NCBI GenBank assembly: GCA_903863885.1
Contig: CAIPEB010000266.1
Location: 1-37,106 of the forward strand
Direction of reading: 5' to 3'
Length of the DNA: 37,106 bases
Origin: an uncultured Planctomycetaceae bacterium
GTDB lineage: Bacteria; Planctomycetota; Planctomycetia; Pirellulales; Pirellulaceae
Part shown: positions 1-6,750 of the stretch, piece by piece
Numbering within the stretch: the first letter of the stretch is position 1
Layout: each line of letters opens with the position of its first letter
Position numbers and translations under genes: made by a program
The notes under the pieces: model-generated
Databases searched by the model: none
What the model saw: only the letters and a program-made list of their open reading frames with translations
Told to the model about the DNA's origin: nothing

Positions 1-76
1 CAGGGCCGCCGGCCAACACGGTGCTGTCGCGCCGGCAGATTAACCCGCTCCCGCTGGTCGCTGGACTCTGCTCGAA
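1..76 (+). repeat. Dispersed repeat, copy 1 (partial at window edge)
   Basis: This stretch matches the reverse complement of 30881-30963 over roughly 75 bases. The best block is a nearly identical run of about 30 bases around 41-70 that contains CCCGCTCCCG and GGTCGCTGGACT. Both copies can form the same short hairpin: CGGTGC-4 nt-GCGCCG here, CGGTGC-4 nt-GCACCG in the other copy. It may extend beyond the left edge of the window. It lies downstream of the terminator of the oxidoreductase gene and overlaps no credible gene. Confidence 0.6.
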
Positions 77-90
77 TAACAGCACAGCGC

Positions 91-132
91 AAAAGAAAAA
101 CGGCCGGGCGTGGTGGTTAACGCTCGGCCGTT
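91..132 (-). terminator. Rho-independent terminator of the Gfo/Idh oxidoreductase
   Basis: Read on the minus strand, 132-121 (AACGGCCGAGCG) pairs with 110-99 (CGCCCGGCCGTT) with one mismatch. The 10-nt loop is followed at once by a T-rich run (TTTCTTTT, complement of 91-98). It starts about 40 bases after the stop codon of the minus-strand gene at 171-1490. The stem plus U-tract is a textbook intrinsic terminator. Confidence 0.8.
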
Positions 133-170
133 CGCTGTGGTTATCCGTTATCTCGGCGGACCCGGGGATC

Positions 171-1490
171 TCAGTAGACCTTGGAAATCCCGGGCAGCGC
201 GATGGGATAGTTGCCGTCGGCGTCCGGTTTGACGGGCGCTTCGCCATCCATCGTGAGCTTGTCGAGATTCGGGGCGAGTTCCAAGTTGGATGCCATCGCC
301 TCGTCCCACGTGATCTGCTGTCCCGATTCGGCCGCCATGCGACCGAGGATGCCGGTCATCGCGGCGTAAGCGCATCGCTGCGTTTCGTTGTAGGGCTTGT
401 CCTGCCGAATGGCGTCGAACAGCAGGTCGTGTTCGTACTGGTAGTGGTTGCAGGGCGGGCCATCGTACTTCCAGATCTGGTTTTCGGGCGTCTGCTGGTA
501 GCCCTTGTAAAGTTTCGGATCGGTAATGCCTTCGCCGAGAACGGCCGAGCCCTTGGAGCCGTGGATCACGTCGCCGAAGAACCCCCAGCAGGCGGCGATG
601 TGGCGACCCTGTCCGAACAGGCGCGTGCCGTCAGGGAACGTGTACTCGACCGCATAGTGATCGAACAACTGGTCCTTCTCGGTGCGGACCTGCCGGCCGC
701 CCTGGCCCTGAGCGGAAACCGGCCAGGCATCCTTGACCCAGCAGCAGACGTCGAGGTTGTGGATGAGCCAGTCGAGAATGAAGCTGCCGTTCAGCCACGT
801 GTAGTTCGAGTAGTTGCGGATCTGATGAGCCACTTCGCTCAGACCGGGCGTCTTGTCGGCCATGCCCACGGGGCCGTGTTCGCGATAGGCCCAGCAGGTG
901 ATGACCTGGCCGATCTCGCCGTCGTGGATTTTCTGGACCGCTTCTTCGAGCGGCTTGTAATGCCGGCTCATCAGGCCGCCGGCGATCTTCAGGTTCTTCT
1001 TCGTTCCTTCCTCGCCCGCCTTCAGCACGCGGCGGATGCCCGGCGCGTCCACGGCAAAGGACTTTTCCATGAATACGTTGCAGCCTTTGGCGACGGCGTA
1101 TTCGAGGTGCATGGGCCGGAATGCGGGGGGAGTCGTCAACAGCACCAGGCCTCCGGGGCCCACCGCGTCGATTGCCTTCTTGTAGCCGTCCAGTCCGAGG
1201 AACTGCCGGTCCTTCGGTACGTCAACGTCCTGCGCGAACTGTCCCGACAGGTTTTTCAGGCTCGCATCCAGCCGGTAGTCGAACACGTCGGACATTGCCA
1301 CCAGCTTCTTCGGCCCCTTGGTGGACAGCGCGTTGGCGGCTGCTCCCGTACCGCGTCCGCCGCAACCGACCAATGCGATCTTGATCGTGTTGTCTTCCGC
1401 GGCGTGGACGTGCGGGATTATCGTACTGGCCAAGGCAACACCGGCGACGGCGCTGCCGGATTGTTTCAAGAACTCGCGTCGCGTGGTCAT
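171..1490 (-). CDS. Tat-exported Gfo/Idh/MocA-family oxidoreductase
   Basis: The 439-residue protein has a Tat signal (TTRREFLKQSG, twin Arg at residues 4-5, then a hydrophobic stretch ending near HVHA). A Rossmann NAD(P)-binding motif follows (IKIALVGCGGRGTG, about residues 36-49). The family's EKP motif appears as EKS in MEKSFAVDAPG. Members oxidise or reduce sugars and their derivatives with bound NAD(P). In planctomycetes, Tat-exported members are abundant and usually of unknown substrate. The ATG at 1490 is preceded by AAAGGA at suitable spacing. It appears monocistronic, with an intrinsic terminator just downstream. The specific substrate cannot be read from the sequence. Confidence 0.9.
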   Translation of the reverse strand: MTTRREFLKQSGSAVAGVALASTIIPHVHAAEDNTIKIALVGCGGRGTGAAANALSTKGPKKLVAMSDVFDYRLDASLKNLSGQFAQDVDVPKDRQFLGLDGYKKAIDAVGPGGLVLLTTPPAFRPMHLEYAVAKGCNVFMEKSFAVDAPGIRRVLKAGEEGTKKNLKIAGGLMSRHYKPLEEAVQKIHDGEIGQVITCWAYREHGPVGMADKTPGLSEVAHQIRNYSNYTWLNGSFILDWLIHNLDVCCWVKDAWPVSAQGQGGRQVRTEKDQLFDHYAVEYTFPDGTRLFGQGRHIAACWGFFGDVIHGSKGSAVLGEGITDPKLYKGYQQTPENQIWKYDGPPCNHYQYEHDLLFDAIRQDKPYNETQRCAYAAMTGILGRMAAESGQQITWDEAMASNLELAPNLDKLTMDGEAPVKPDADGNYPIALPGISKVY

Positions 1491-1611
1491 CGGCAGGTCC
1501 TTTCTGGAAGGTGGGAGACGTTTACCCTCGAGACGCTGTGTCGCTCGGGGCGGGAACCACAGTGTAAATAAACTTGCGCGAGGTACGCCAGTTTTTTTGA
1601 CGGAAAAAGCG

Positions 1612-2349
1612 TCATGTCCGCCGCGGCCGTCCGAGGCTTGCGCTGCGGCCGATTTCGTTCAACCGGGCCGGCCCGCTGGCGCAGCGATCCACCAGGACGC
1701 ATCGGTCGCATTCCGGCCGGACCGCGGTGCACACGGTCCGCCCGTGGCGAATCAGCTGAATGTGGAAGTCGAGCACCAGCCGCTCCGGCACCTGCGAGGC
1801 CAGCAACTCGTGCGCTTTGGCCGCATCGACGTTTTCGCCGATCAATCCGAGCCGCTGGCTGACGCGATGCACGTGGGTGTCGACCGGGAGCACCGGCTTG
1901 CGGCAGGCAAACAGCAGCACGCACGCCACGGTCTTTGGACCCACGCCGGGAAACTGGCGCAGATAGTCGATCGCCTCGCGAACCGGAAGGTCGTGCAGGA
2001 ACTCCAGCGACAGTCGGCCATGCTGTTCCAGCACCCGCCGCAGAACGTGCTGGATGCGAGGCGCTTTCTGATCGGCCAGTCCCGCGACTCGAATCGCCTC
2101 GGCCACACGAGCGACCGGCGCTCGCCGCACGGCGTCCCAGTCGGGAAAACGCCGCTTCAACTCTTCGAACGCCGCTCCGCTGTTCCTGTCCGACGTGTTC
2201 TGCGAGAGGATCACCGCGACCAGTTCATCGAGCACGGGCCATTGTTCCGGCGGCTCCACGGGGCCGTAGGTCTTTTCCAGACGCGCACACAGCCTCGCGG
2301 GGGAGAGAGGCCGGGGGAGCGAAGCAGGGGTGCGGCTGTTTGTCTTCAA
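1612..2349 (-). CDS. nth: Endonuclease III-like DNA glycosylase/AP lyase
   Basis: The 245-residue HhH-GPD-family base-excision enzyme would remove oxidised pyrimidines and nick abasic sites. The helix-hairpin-helix is FPGVGPKT (133-140) with the catalytic Lys at 139. The catalytic Asp is at 157 in PVDTHVHR. The [4Fe-4S] loop has the classic C-x6-C-x2-C-x5-C spacing (Cys 207, 214, 217, 223), so both glycosylase and lyase residues are present. The start chosen is a TTG at 2349; no ATG fits, and the purine-rich GGGAGCGAG upstream is only a fair ribosome-binding site, so the N-terminus is uncertain. The gene is divergent from the QueD-like/photolyase block and belongs functionally with it. Confidence 0.88.
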   Translation of the reverse strand: MKTNSRTPASLPRPLSPARLCARLEKTYGPVEPPEQWPVLDELVAVILSQNTSDRNSGAAFEELKRRFPDWDAVRRAPVARVAEAIRVAGLADQKAPRIQHVLRRVLEQHGRLSLEFLHDLPVREAIDYLRQFPGVGPKTVACVLLFACRKPVLPVDTHVHRVSQRLGLIGENVDAAKAHELLASQVPERLVLDFHIQLIRHGRTVCTAVRPECDRCVLVDRCASGPARLNEIGRSASLGRPRRT

Positions 2350-2397
2350 ATTCGGTCACTCGCTCCCAAGGCGGCGGTCCGGCGAAACTGTCGCCGC

Positions 2398-2425
2398 TTG
2401 CCACGCACGGCAAAGGGCCTAAAGT
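2398..2425 (+). promoter_or_regulatory. Candidate sigma-70-type promoter for the repair operon
   Basis: TTGCCA (2398-2403), a 16-base spacer and TAAAGT (2420-2425) match the -35/-10 consensus at 5/6 and 4/6. It lies about 90 bases before the QueD-like ATG, in the divergent region with endonuclease III. This rests on pattern match only. Confidence 0.35.
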
Positions 2426-2515
2426 ATCCAATGCTGCCCGAACCGCTCGGTCGCGGAAAATCACTTCTTGTTGCCGGACGTTGCGGTTGCCACGGCGGGC
2501 ACTCGGAGTTCAGCG

Positions 2516-2980
2516 ATGATCATTCAGAAAGAATACAAGTTCTACGCGGCGCACCGCAATGAGGAACTGCAGGACAAGTGCCGGAACCTGCACGGGCACC
2601 GATACGGGCTGACCTGCCATTTCGAGGTCGAGCGGACGGGACACTACACGACGCTCTTCGCGGAATTCGATGCGAAAATCGAACCGTTTCTGCGCGAACA
2701 GTACGATCACGGCATGCTGATTCACATCCATGACTCGCTCTACGAGTCCCTCGAGGATCACAGGAAACGCACCGGGGAGTGCCTGAAGCTCAAAGTGTTC
2801 AACGCGCCGACAACTGTCGAGAATATCGCCCGGCAGCTCTTCACCGAGATCACGGGCATGGGATTCCGGCTTCACCGGATCGATCTCCGCGAGACGGATT
2901 CTTCGGTGATCATCTACACTCGCGAAGACTGGATTAACGACGAGCGATACTTCAGCCAGCGGCATTCCGCGGTGCGTTGA
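2516..2980 (+). CDS. 6-pyruvoyl-tetrahydropterin synthase / QueD-family protein
   Basis: The 154-residue T-fold enzyme has zinc ligands His13, His26 and His28, with a Cys at 22 giving the C-x3-HGH pattern (CRNLHGH). It also has a DHG motif at 64-66 and the family signature NAPTTVEN. QueD makes 6-carboxy-tetrahydropterin for queuosine/7-deazaguanine; PTPS relatives make other pterins. The C-x3-HGH layout favours the QueD side but does not settle it. The ATG at 2516 is chosen because GGAG at 2505-2508 is ideally placed; an in-frame upstream start at 2468 would add 16 unlikely residues. It is the first gene of a block with two photolyases, so a pterin role linked to them is possible but unproven. 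Confidence 0.85.
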   Translation: MIIQKEYKFYAAHRNEELQDKCRNLHGHRYGLTCHFEVERTGHYTTLFAEFDAKIEPFLREQYDHGMLIHIHDSLYESLEDHRKRTGECLKLKVFNAPTTVENIARQLFTEITGMGFRLHRIDLRETDSSVIIYTREDWINDERYFSQRHSAVR

Positions 2981-3052
2981 GCCGGCGGGCTTCGGGGGCG
3001 TTCAGGGGGCCGGGAATCCAGAGCGGGTTGCAGTTTACGGGAAGACGGCGTG

Positions 3053-4528
3053 ATGAAGGATCTGAAGGTCCCCGGACAGAGAGTCACGGTCGTTCGCGAC
3101 GTGCCTGCCTCGGAGCAGGGCGAATACGTTCTGTATTGGATGACGGCGAATCGGCGCGCCTCGTGGAATTTCGCGTTGCAGCGGGCTGCGGACTGGGCCG
3201 TGCGGCTCCGCAAGCCGCTGCTGGTCTTCGAGCCGCTGAGGTGCGGCTACCGCTGGGCGTGCGACCGCTTCCACCGTTTCGTGATCGACGGGATGGCGGA
3301 CAACGCCCGAAAACTGGATCGCCGCGGTGTACTTTATTATCCGTACCTCGAGCCGGCCGCGGGCCGGGCTCACGGACTGCTTGCGGCGCTGGCCCGCCGG
3401 GCGTGTCTTGTGATCGGCGACGATTACCCCTGCTTCTTCCACCCCCGCATGTTCGCCTCGGCGGCCCGGCAGATCACCGTCCGCTGGGAGCAGTTGGACT
3501 CCAACGGTCTGCTGCCGATGAACGCCGCACCGTCGGCCTTCAAGCGGGCATTCGATTTCCGCCGCTTCCTGCAGAAGTCGCTGCTCGATCACCTCGGAGA
3601 TGCGCCGCTGCCCGATCCGCTGCACGGCCTCTCGCTGCCGGAAGCCGACTTCCCGCTCCAGGAAATCCGCAGTCAATGGCCGTCCGTCGATGTGCAGGGA
3701 CTTTCGCGTCCGGAGTCGATTCTGGCCGGTCTGCCGATTGACCATCAGGTTGCTGCAGTGCCGGTTCGAGGAGGCATGCGGGCCGCGGCCGATGCGCTGC
3801 GGCAATTCCTCTCGAGCAAACTGGCCCGGTACGATACGGACCGCAATCAGCCGGAACAGGAAGTGACCAGCGGGCTGGCGCCGTATCTGCATTTCGGCCA
3901 CATTTCTTCGCATCAGGTTTTCCACGACTTGATGAAGCAGGAGGACTGGTCGCCGGCCCGAGTGGCCGGGAAAGTCACGGGCAGCGCTCAGGGCTGGTGG
4001 GGGATCGGCGCGGGCGCCGAGGGCTTTGTCGATCAGCTGGTGACGTGGCGAGAACTCGGCTTCAATCTCTGCTCCAAGACGACCGACTACGACCAGTACG
4101 ATTCGCTGCCTGACTGGGCACGGCGAACGCTGCAGGTTCATGCCCGGGACCGGCGCGAGTACATCTACGACCTGCCGCAGTTCGATGCGGCCGAAACGCA
4201 CGACCCGCTCTGGAACGCGGCGCAACGGCAACTGGTGACCGAAGGGCGGATGCACAATTATCTTCGGATGCTCTGGGGCAAGAAGATTCTCCAGTGGAGC
4301 GCCGATCCGCGGGGCGCGCTGGAAACGATGATCGAACTGAACAACCGTTATGCGCTGGACGGACGCGATCCCAATTCATACTCGGGCATCTTCTGGTGCC
4401 TGGGACGATACGACAGGCCCTGGGCGCCGGAGCGCCCCGTGTTCGGCCAGATCCGCTACATGAGCAGCGAGAACACGGCCCGCAAAGTGCGCGTCCGGGA
4501 TTACATCCGGCGCTACGGCACGACGTGA
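3053..4528 (+). CDS. Class II CPD photolyase
   Basis: The 491-residue flavoprotein of the photolyase/cryptochrome superfamily would use light to split cyclobutane pyrimidine dimers. The N-terminal Rossmann domain starts with GEYVLYWMTANRRASWN, as in class II enzymes. The FAD-binding helical domain carries WRELGFNLC, the MHNYLRMLWGKKILQW helix, LNNRYALDGRDPNSYSG, and WAPERPVFGQIRYMSSENT near the C-terminus, all class II hallmarks. The start is ATG at 3053; a GTG directly before it at 3050 is equally in frame. A GGGAAG sits just upstream. It follows the QueD-like gene by 72 bases and precedes an Fe-S photolyase, probably in one transcript. The antenna chromophore cannot be told from sequence. 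Confidence 0.93.
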   Translation: MKDLKVPGQRVTVVRDVPASEQGEYVLYWMTANRRASWNFALQRAADWAVRLRKPLLVFEPLRCGYRWACDRFHRFVIDGMADNARKLDRRGVLYYPYLEPAAGRAHGLLAALARRACLVIGDDYPCFFHPRMFASAARQITVRWEQLDSNGLLPMNAAPSAFKRAFDFRRFLQKSLLDHLGDAPLPDPLHGLSLPEADFPLQEIRSQWPSVDVQGLSRPESILAGLPIDHQVAAVPVRGGMRAAADALRQFLSSKLARYDTDRNQPEQEVTSGLAPYLHFGHISSHQVFHDLMKQEDWSPARVAGKVTGSAQGWWGIGAGAEGFVDQLVTWRELGFNLCSKTTDYDQYDSLPDWARRTLQVHARDRREYIYDLPQFDAAETHDPLWNAAQRQLVTEGRMHNYLRMLWGKKILQWSADPRGALETMIELNNRYALDGRDPNSYSGIFWCLGRYDRPWAPERPVFGQIRYMSSENTARKVRVRDYIRRYGTT

Positions 4529-4630
4529 CGCGAACTCGCGGCGAACCTTGCAGGCGGAGTTGGCATGAAGGCGTTTAGCCACGCACGATGAAGACGCGCA
4601 GCCGGTAGTCGGATGGGTGTTTGTCTTTCT

Positions 4631-4651
4631 CCGGACTCCGGACTCCGGACT
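4631..4651 (+). repeat. Short tandem repeat, three copies of CCGGACT
   Basis: Three exact heptamers CCGGACT lie head to tail in the gap between the two photolyase genes, followed by TTTTCG. TCCGGA is itself a palindrome, so short alternative hairpins can form. No function is evident. Confidence 0.7.
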
Positions 4652-4676
4652 TTTTCGTACGAGTTACGGCAGGAAA

Positions 4677-6233
4677 ATGACAAGCAAGCGAACCCGCAGG
4701 TCCGTACGCAACCTCGTGCTGGTGCTCGGCGACCAGCTGGACCGCAAGTCGAGCGCGCTGGAAGGATTCCACCTGCAGCAGGACTTGGTCTGGATGGCCG
4801 AACTGGCGGAAGATGCGGAGCAGATCCGGTCGCACAAAGCCCGCATCGCTTTCTCTCTGAGCACGATGAGGCACTTCCGCGACGATCTTCGCGAGCGCGG
4901 CGTCACCGTCCACTACCGGGCCCTGGATGACCCGGATCACCGGGGGAAGCTTGCGGACGAATTGGATCTGGCGGTCGATCAGTTCAGGCCGGAACGGATC
5001 GTGGTAGTGCAACCCGGCCAGTGGCGCTCGGAGGAACTGCTTCGCACCATTTGCGACCGGCTTGGCGTGGCGCTTGAAGTGCGCGAGGACCAGCATTTTC
5101 TCTGTTCGCGCGACGAGTTCTCCCGCTTCGCCCGCCAGCGCCGCTCGCTGCCGATGGAGCAGTTCTATCGCCACATGCGGCGCAAGACCGAAGCCCTGAT
5201 GGAAGGCAAGACGCCTGTCGGCGGCAAGTGGACCGTCGCCGGCGACAAGCGGCTGCGGCTGCCGCGAAAGGGAACGGCTGACATTCCGCGGCCGATGGCC
5301 TTCAAGCCGGATACCCTGACTCGCGAGGTCCTCGAACTGGTCGGCCGGCGATTCGCGGCCCATCCCGGCAGCCTCGAGCATTTCGACTGGCCGGTGACTG
5401 CCAGGCAGGCGCGGGAAGCGCTGGTCGATTTCGTTCGACACCGGCTCCCCTGGTTTGTCGCGCACCAGGAGACCATGCACTCGTCCCATCCTTTCCTGTA
5501 TCACTCGCGCCTTGCGGCAGCAATGAACGTCAAACTGCTCGATCCGCGCGACGGTATTGCCGCGGCCGAAGCCGCCTATCACTCGCAACGCGCATCGTTG
5601 AGTTGCGTCGAGAGCTTCATTCGCCAGATCCTCGGCTGGCGCGAGTACGTGCGGGGCATCTACTGGCACCTGATGCCGGAATATCGGAGCCGCAATGAAC
5701 TGGCGGCCGACCGGTCGCTGCCCGCCTTCTATTGGACGGGCGAAACGGAAATGCACTGTCTGCGCGAAACGATCGCGCAGGTATTGACGCACGGCTATTC
5801 GCATCACATTCAGCGGTTGATGGTCACGGGACAGTTCGCACTGCTGCTGGGAGTCGCGCCCCTCGAGGTGCTCCAGTGGTTCCTTGCCGTGCACGTGGAT
5901 GCAGCGGAATGGGCAGCCGTCCCGAATGTGCTGGGGCTGTCGCAGTTTGCCGACGGCGGACTCGTCGCAGCCAAGCCGTGCGCGGCCGGGGGCGCGTTCA
6001 TTCACCGCGCGAGCGGCTGCTGCCGCCGTTGCCGCTTCAACCCCGATGTGAAGTCGGGCCAGGATGCTTGCCCGTTCAATATTCTCTACTGGGACTTCCT
6101 GCAGCGCCACCAGTCGACGTTTTCGAGCGTGGTGGCCATGAAAAAGCAGCTTGCCCGGCTGAATGACATGCCGGCTCACGAGATGCGGGAGATCGTGGAG
6201 CAGGCCGATCGCTTGCGCAACTCGATCCCCTGA
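4677..6233 (+). CDS. Fe-S bacterial cryptochrome/photolyase, (6-4)-type
   Basis: This is a 518-residue protein of the deoxyribodipyrimidine photolyase-related (FeS-BCP) family, whose studied member Agrobacterium PhrB repairs (6-4) photoproducts. It opens with LVLVLGDQLDRKSSAL, typical of the family. The four [4Fe-4S] cysteines are present at 361, 449, 452 and 465; their spacing (88, 3, 13) is the same as I recall for PhrB. The FAD domain includes IRQILGWREYVRGIYW and THGYSHHIQRLMV. The ATG at 4677 is preceded by AGGA at close spacing; an upstream in-frame ATG at 4617 would start in tandem-repeat DNA and is rejected. The family's antenna is usually a lumazine (DMRL). It lies 148 bases after the class II photolyase. 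Confidence 0.93.
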   Translation: MTSKRTRRSVRNLVLVLGDQLDRKSSALEGFHLQQDLVWMAELAEDAEQIRSHKARIAFSLSTMRHFRDDLRERGVTVHYRALDDPDHRGKLADELDLAVDQFRPERIVVVQPGQWRSEELLRTICDRLGVALEVREDQHFLCSRDEFSRFARQRRSLPMEQFYRHMRRKTEALMEGKTPVGGKWTVAGDKRLRLPRKGTADIPRPMAFKPDTLTREVLELVGRRFAAHPGSLEHFDWPVTARQAREALVDFVRHRLPWFVAHQETMHSSHPFLYHSRLAAAMNVKLLDPRDGIAAAEAAYHSQRASLSCVESFIRQILGWREYVRGIYWHLMPEYRSRNELAADRSLPAFYWTGETEMHCLRETIAQVLTHGYSHHIQRLMVTGQFALLLGVAPLEVLQWFLAVHVDAAEWAAVPNVLGLSQFADGGLVAAKPCAAGGAFIHRASGCCRRCRFNPDVKSGQDACPFNILYWDFLQRHQSTFSSVVAMKKQLARLNDMPAHEMREIVEQADRLRNSIP

Positions 6234-6270
6234 ACCGGGGCTTGCTGTTTCGGCGCGCAGCTGTGAACAA

Positions 6271-6288
6271 GTGCTAGCATGCTAGCAC
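6271..6288. promoter_or_regulatory. Perfect 18-bp palindrome, possible operator
   Basis: GTGCTAGCATGCTAGCAC reads identically on both strands. It lies between the 6-4-type photolyase stop codon and the leader of the CsrA-fusion gene. A related TTAGCATGCTGCT occurs at 6312-6324. Size and symmetry suit a dimeric DNA-binding regulator, or it could act as a small RNA hairpin after the photolyase gene. Confidence 0.45.
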
Positions 6289-6400
6289 GCAAAGGCTCTG
6301 GCGGGCGGCGATTAGCATGCTGCTGTCGTTAGAAATTAGGCTGTTATTAGAGAATATGAAAAGTCGGTAGTCGCGTTCCTGATTCGCGAAAAAAATCGTC

Positions 6401-6429
6401 TTGTCGCCAATCGCGATTTCCGTTAGAAC
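6401..6429 (+). promoter_or_regulatory. Candidate promoter of the CsrA-fusion gene
   Basis: TTGTCG (6401-6406), 17 bases, then TAGAAC (6424-6429) match the -35/-10 consensus at 4/6 each. The predicted start near 6436 would put the first GGA hairpin close to the 5' end of the transcript. The evidence is weak and based on pattern only. Confidence 0.3.
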
Positions 6430-6447
6430 CAGCGATGCATGTGCTGA

Positions 6448-6463
6448 CTGGAATGGACTCCAG
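6448..6463 (+). promoter_or_regulatory. GGA-loop hairpin 1 (candidate CsrA-binding site)
   Basis: CTGGA (6448-6452) pairs with TCCAG (6459-6463) around the hexaloop ATGGAC. A GGA in a hexaloop on a short stem, in an ANGGA context, is the preferred RNA target of CsrA/RsmE proteins. Confidence 0.5.
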
Positions 6464-6480
6464 CATCCTGACAGGATTGA

Positions 6481-6498
6481 CCGGCATGGATTGGCCGG
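6481..6498 (+). promoter_or_regulatory. GGA-loop hairpin 2 (candidate CsrA-binding site)
   Basis: CCGGC (6481-6485) pairs with GCCGG (6494-6498) around the loop ATGGATTG, which again presents ATGGA in the loop. It follows hairpin 1 by 17 bases. Confidence 0.45.
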
Positions 6499-6672
6499 CG
6501 GCGGACGCTATGGCACGTGGTTTCGTGCCGGGCAGCGACCGAGATCGAAAGTTCGAGATCGCGGCGGGTTCTTGAGTAATGCGGCTCTTCAAAGACAACA
6601 GTCTGCCGCATCCGTCTCGCGGTCGCGAATGGTAATAATAGGATGTGCGAGTTGAAGTTCTGAGTGGCGATC

Positions 6673-6693
6673 GATTCGCGGACGGAACGAATC
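6673..6693 (+). promoter_or_regulatory. GGA-loop hairpin 3 (candidate CsrA-binding site)
   Basis: GATTCG (6673-6678) pairs perfectly with CGAATC (6688-6693) around the 9-nt loop CGGACGGAA, which holds two GGA trinucleotides, one as ACGGA. It lies 57 bases before the start codon. Confidence 0.5.
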
Positions 6694-6727
6694 CGGCAGA
6701 CGAGTTGAACCGCCTCGACAGGCCTCA

Positions 6728-6741
6728 ACGGAAGGAAAGGA
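6728..6741 (+). promoter_or_regulatory. Shine-Dalgarno region with three ANGGA motifs
   Basis: ACGGA (6728-6732), AAGGA (6732-6736) and AAGGA (6737-6741) lie just before the ATG at 6751. The last one is the ribosome-binding site. CsrA binding here would block ribosome access, the classical way CsrA represses translation. Confidence 0.55.
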
Positions 6742-6750
6742 GACCCAGTC

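Larger units (their letters stand above)
6234..6750. other. 517-bp gene-free region: promoter and structured leader of the CsrA-fusion gene
   Basis: No credible coding frame was found. The stretch holds a perfect 18-bp palindrome (6271-6288), an AT-rich patch (about 6326-6425), a candidate promoter, several short hairpins and a purine-rich ribosome-binding site. Three hairpins have GGA in the loop. An additional perfect hairpin, GGCACG-6 nt-CGTGCC (6512-6529), lacks GGA. Confidence 0.6.

Noticed and set aside
21-1571. 516-codon open frame on the plus strand
   Set aside because: It is antisense to the clear Gfo/Idh oxidoreductase gene, has no recognisable family and arises from GC-rich codon use.
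4575-6179. 534-codon open frame on the minus strand
   Set aside because: It is antisense to the Fe-S photolyase with all four cluster cysteines in place on the plus strand.
6511-6526. Possible sigma-54 promoter TGGCACGTGGTTTCGT in the CsrA-fusion leader
   Set aside because: The invariant GC at -12 reads CG; the sequence is better explained as the hairpin GGCACG-TGGTTT-CGTGCC.
6401-6655. 84-codon plus-strand frame in the CsrA-fusion leader
   Set aside because: No ribosome-binding site, no family resemblance, and the region is rich in hairpins instead.
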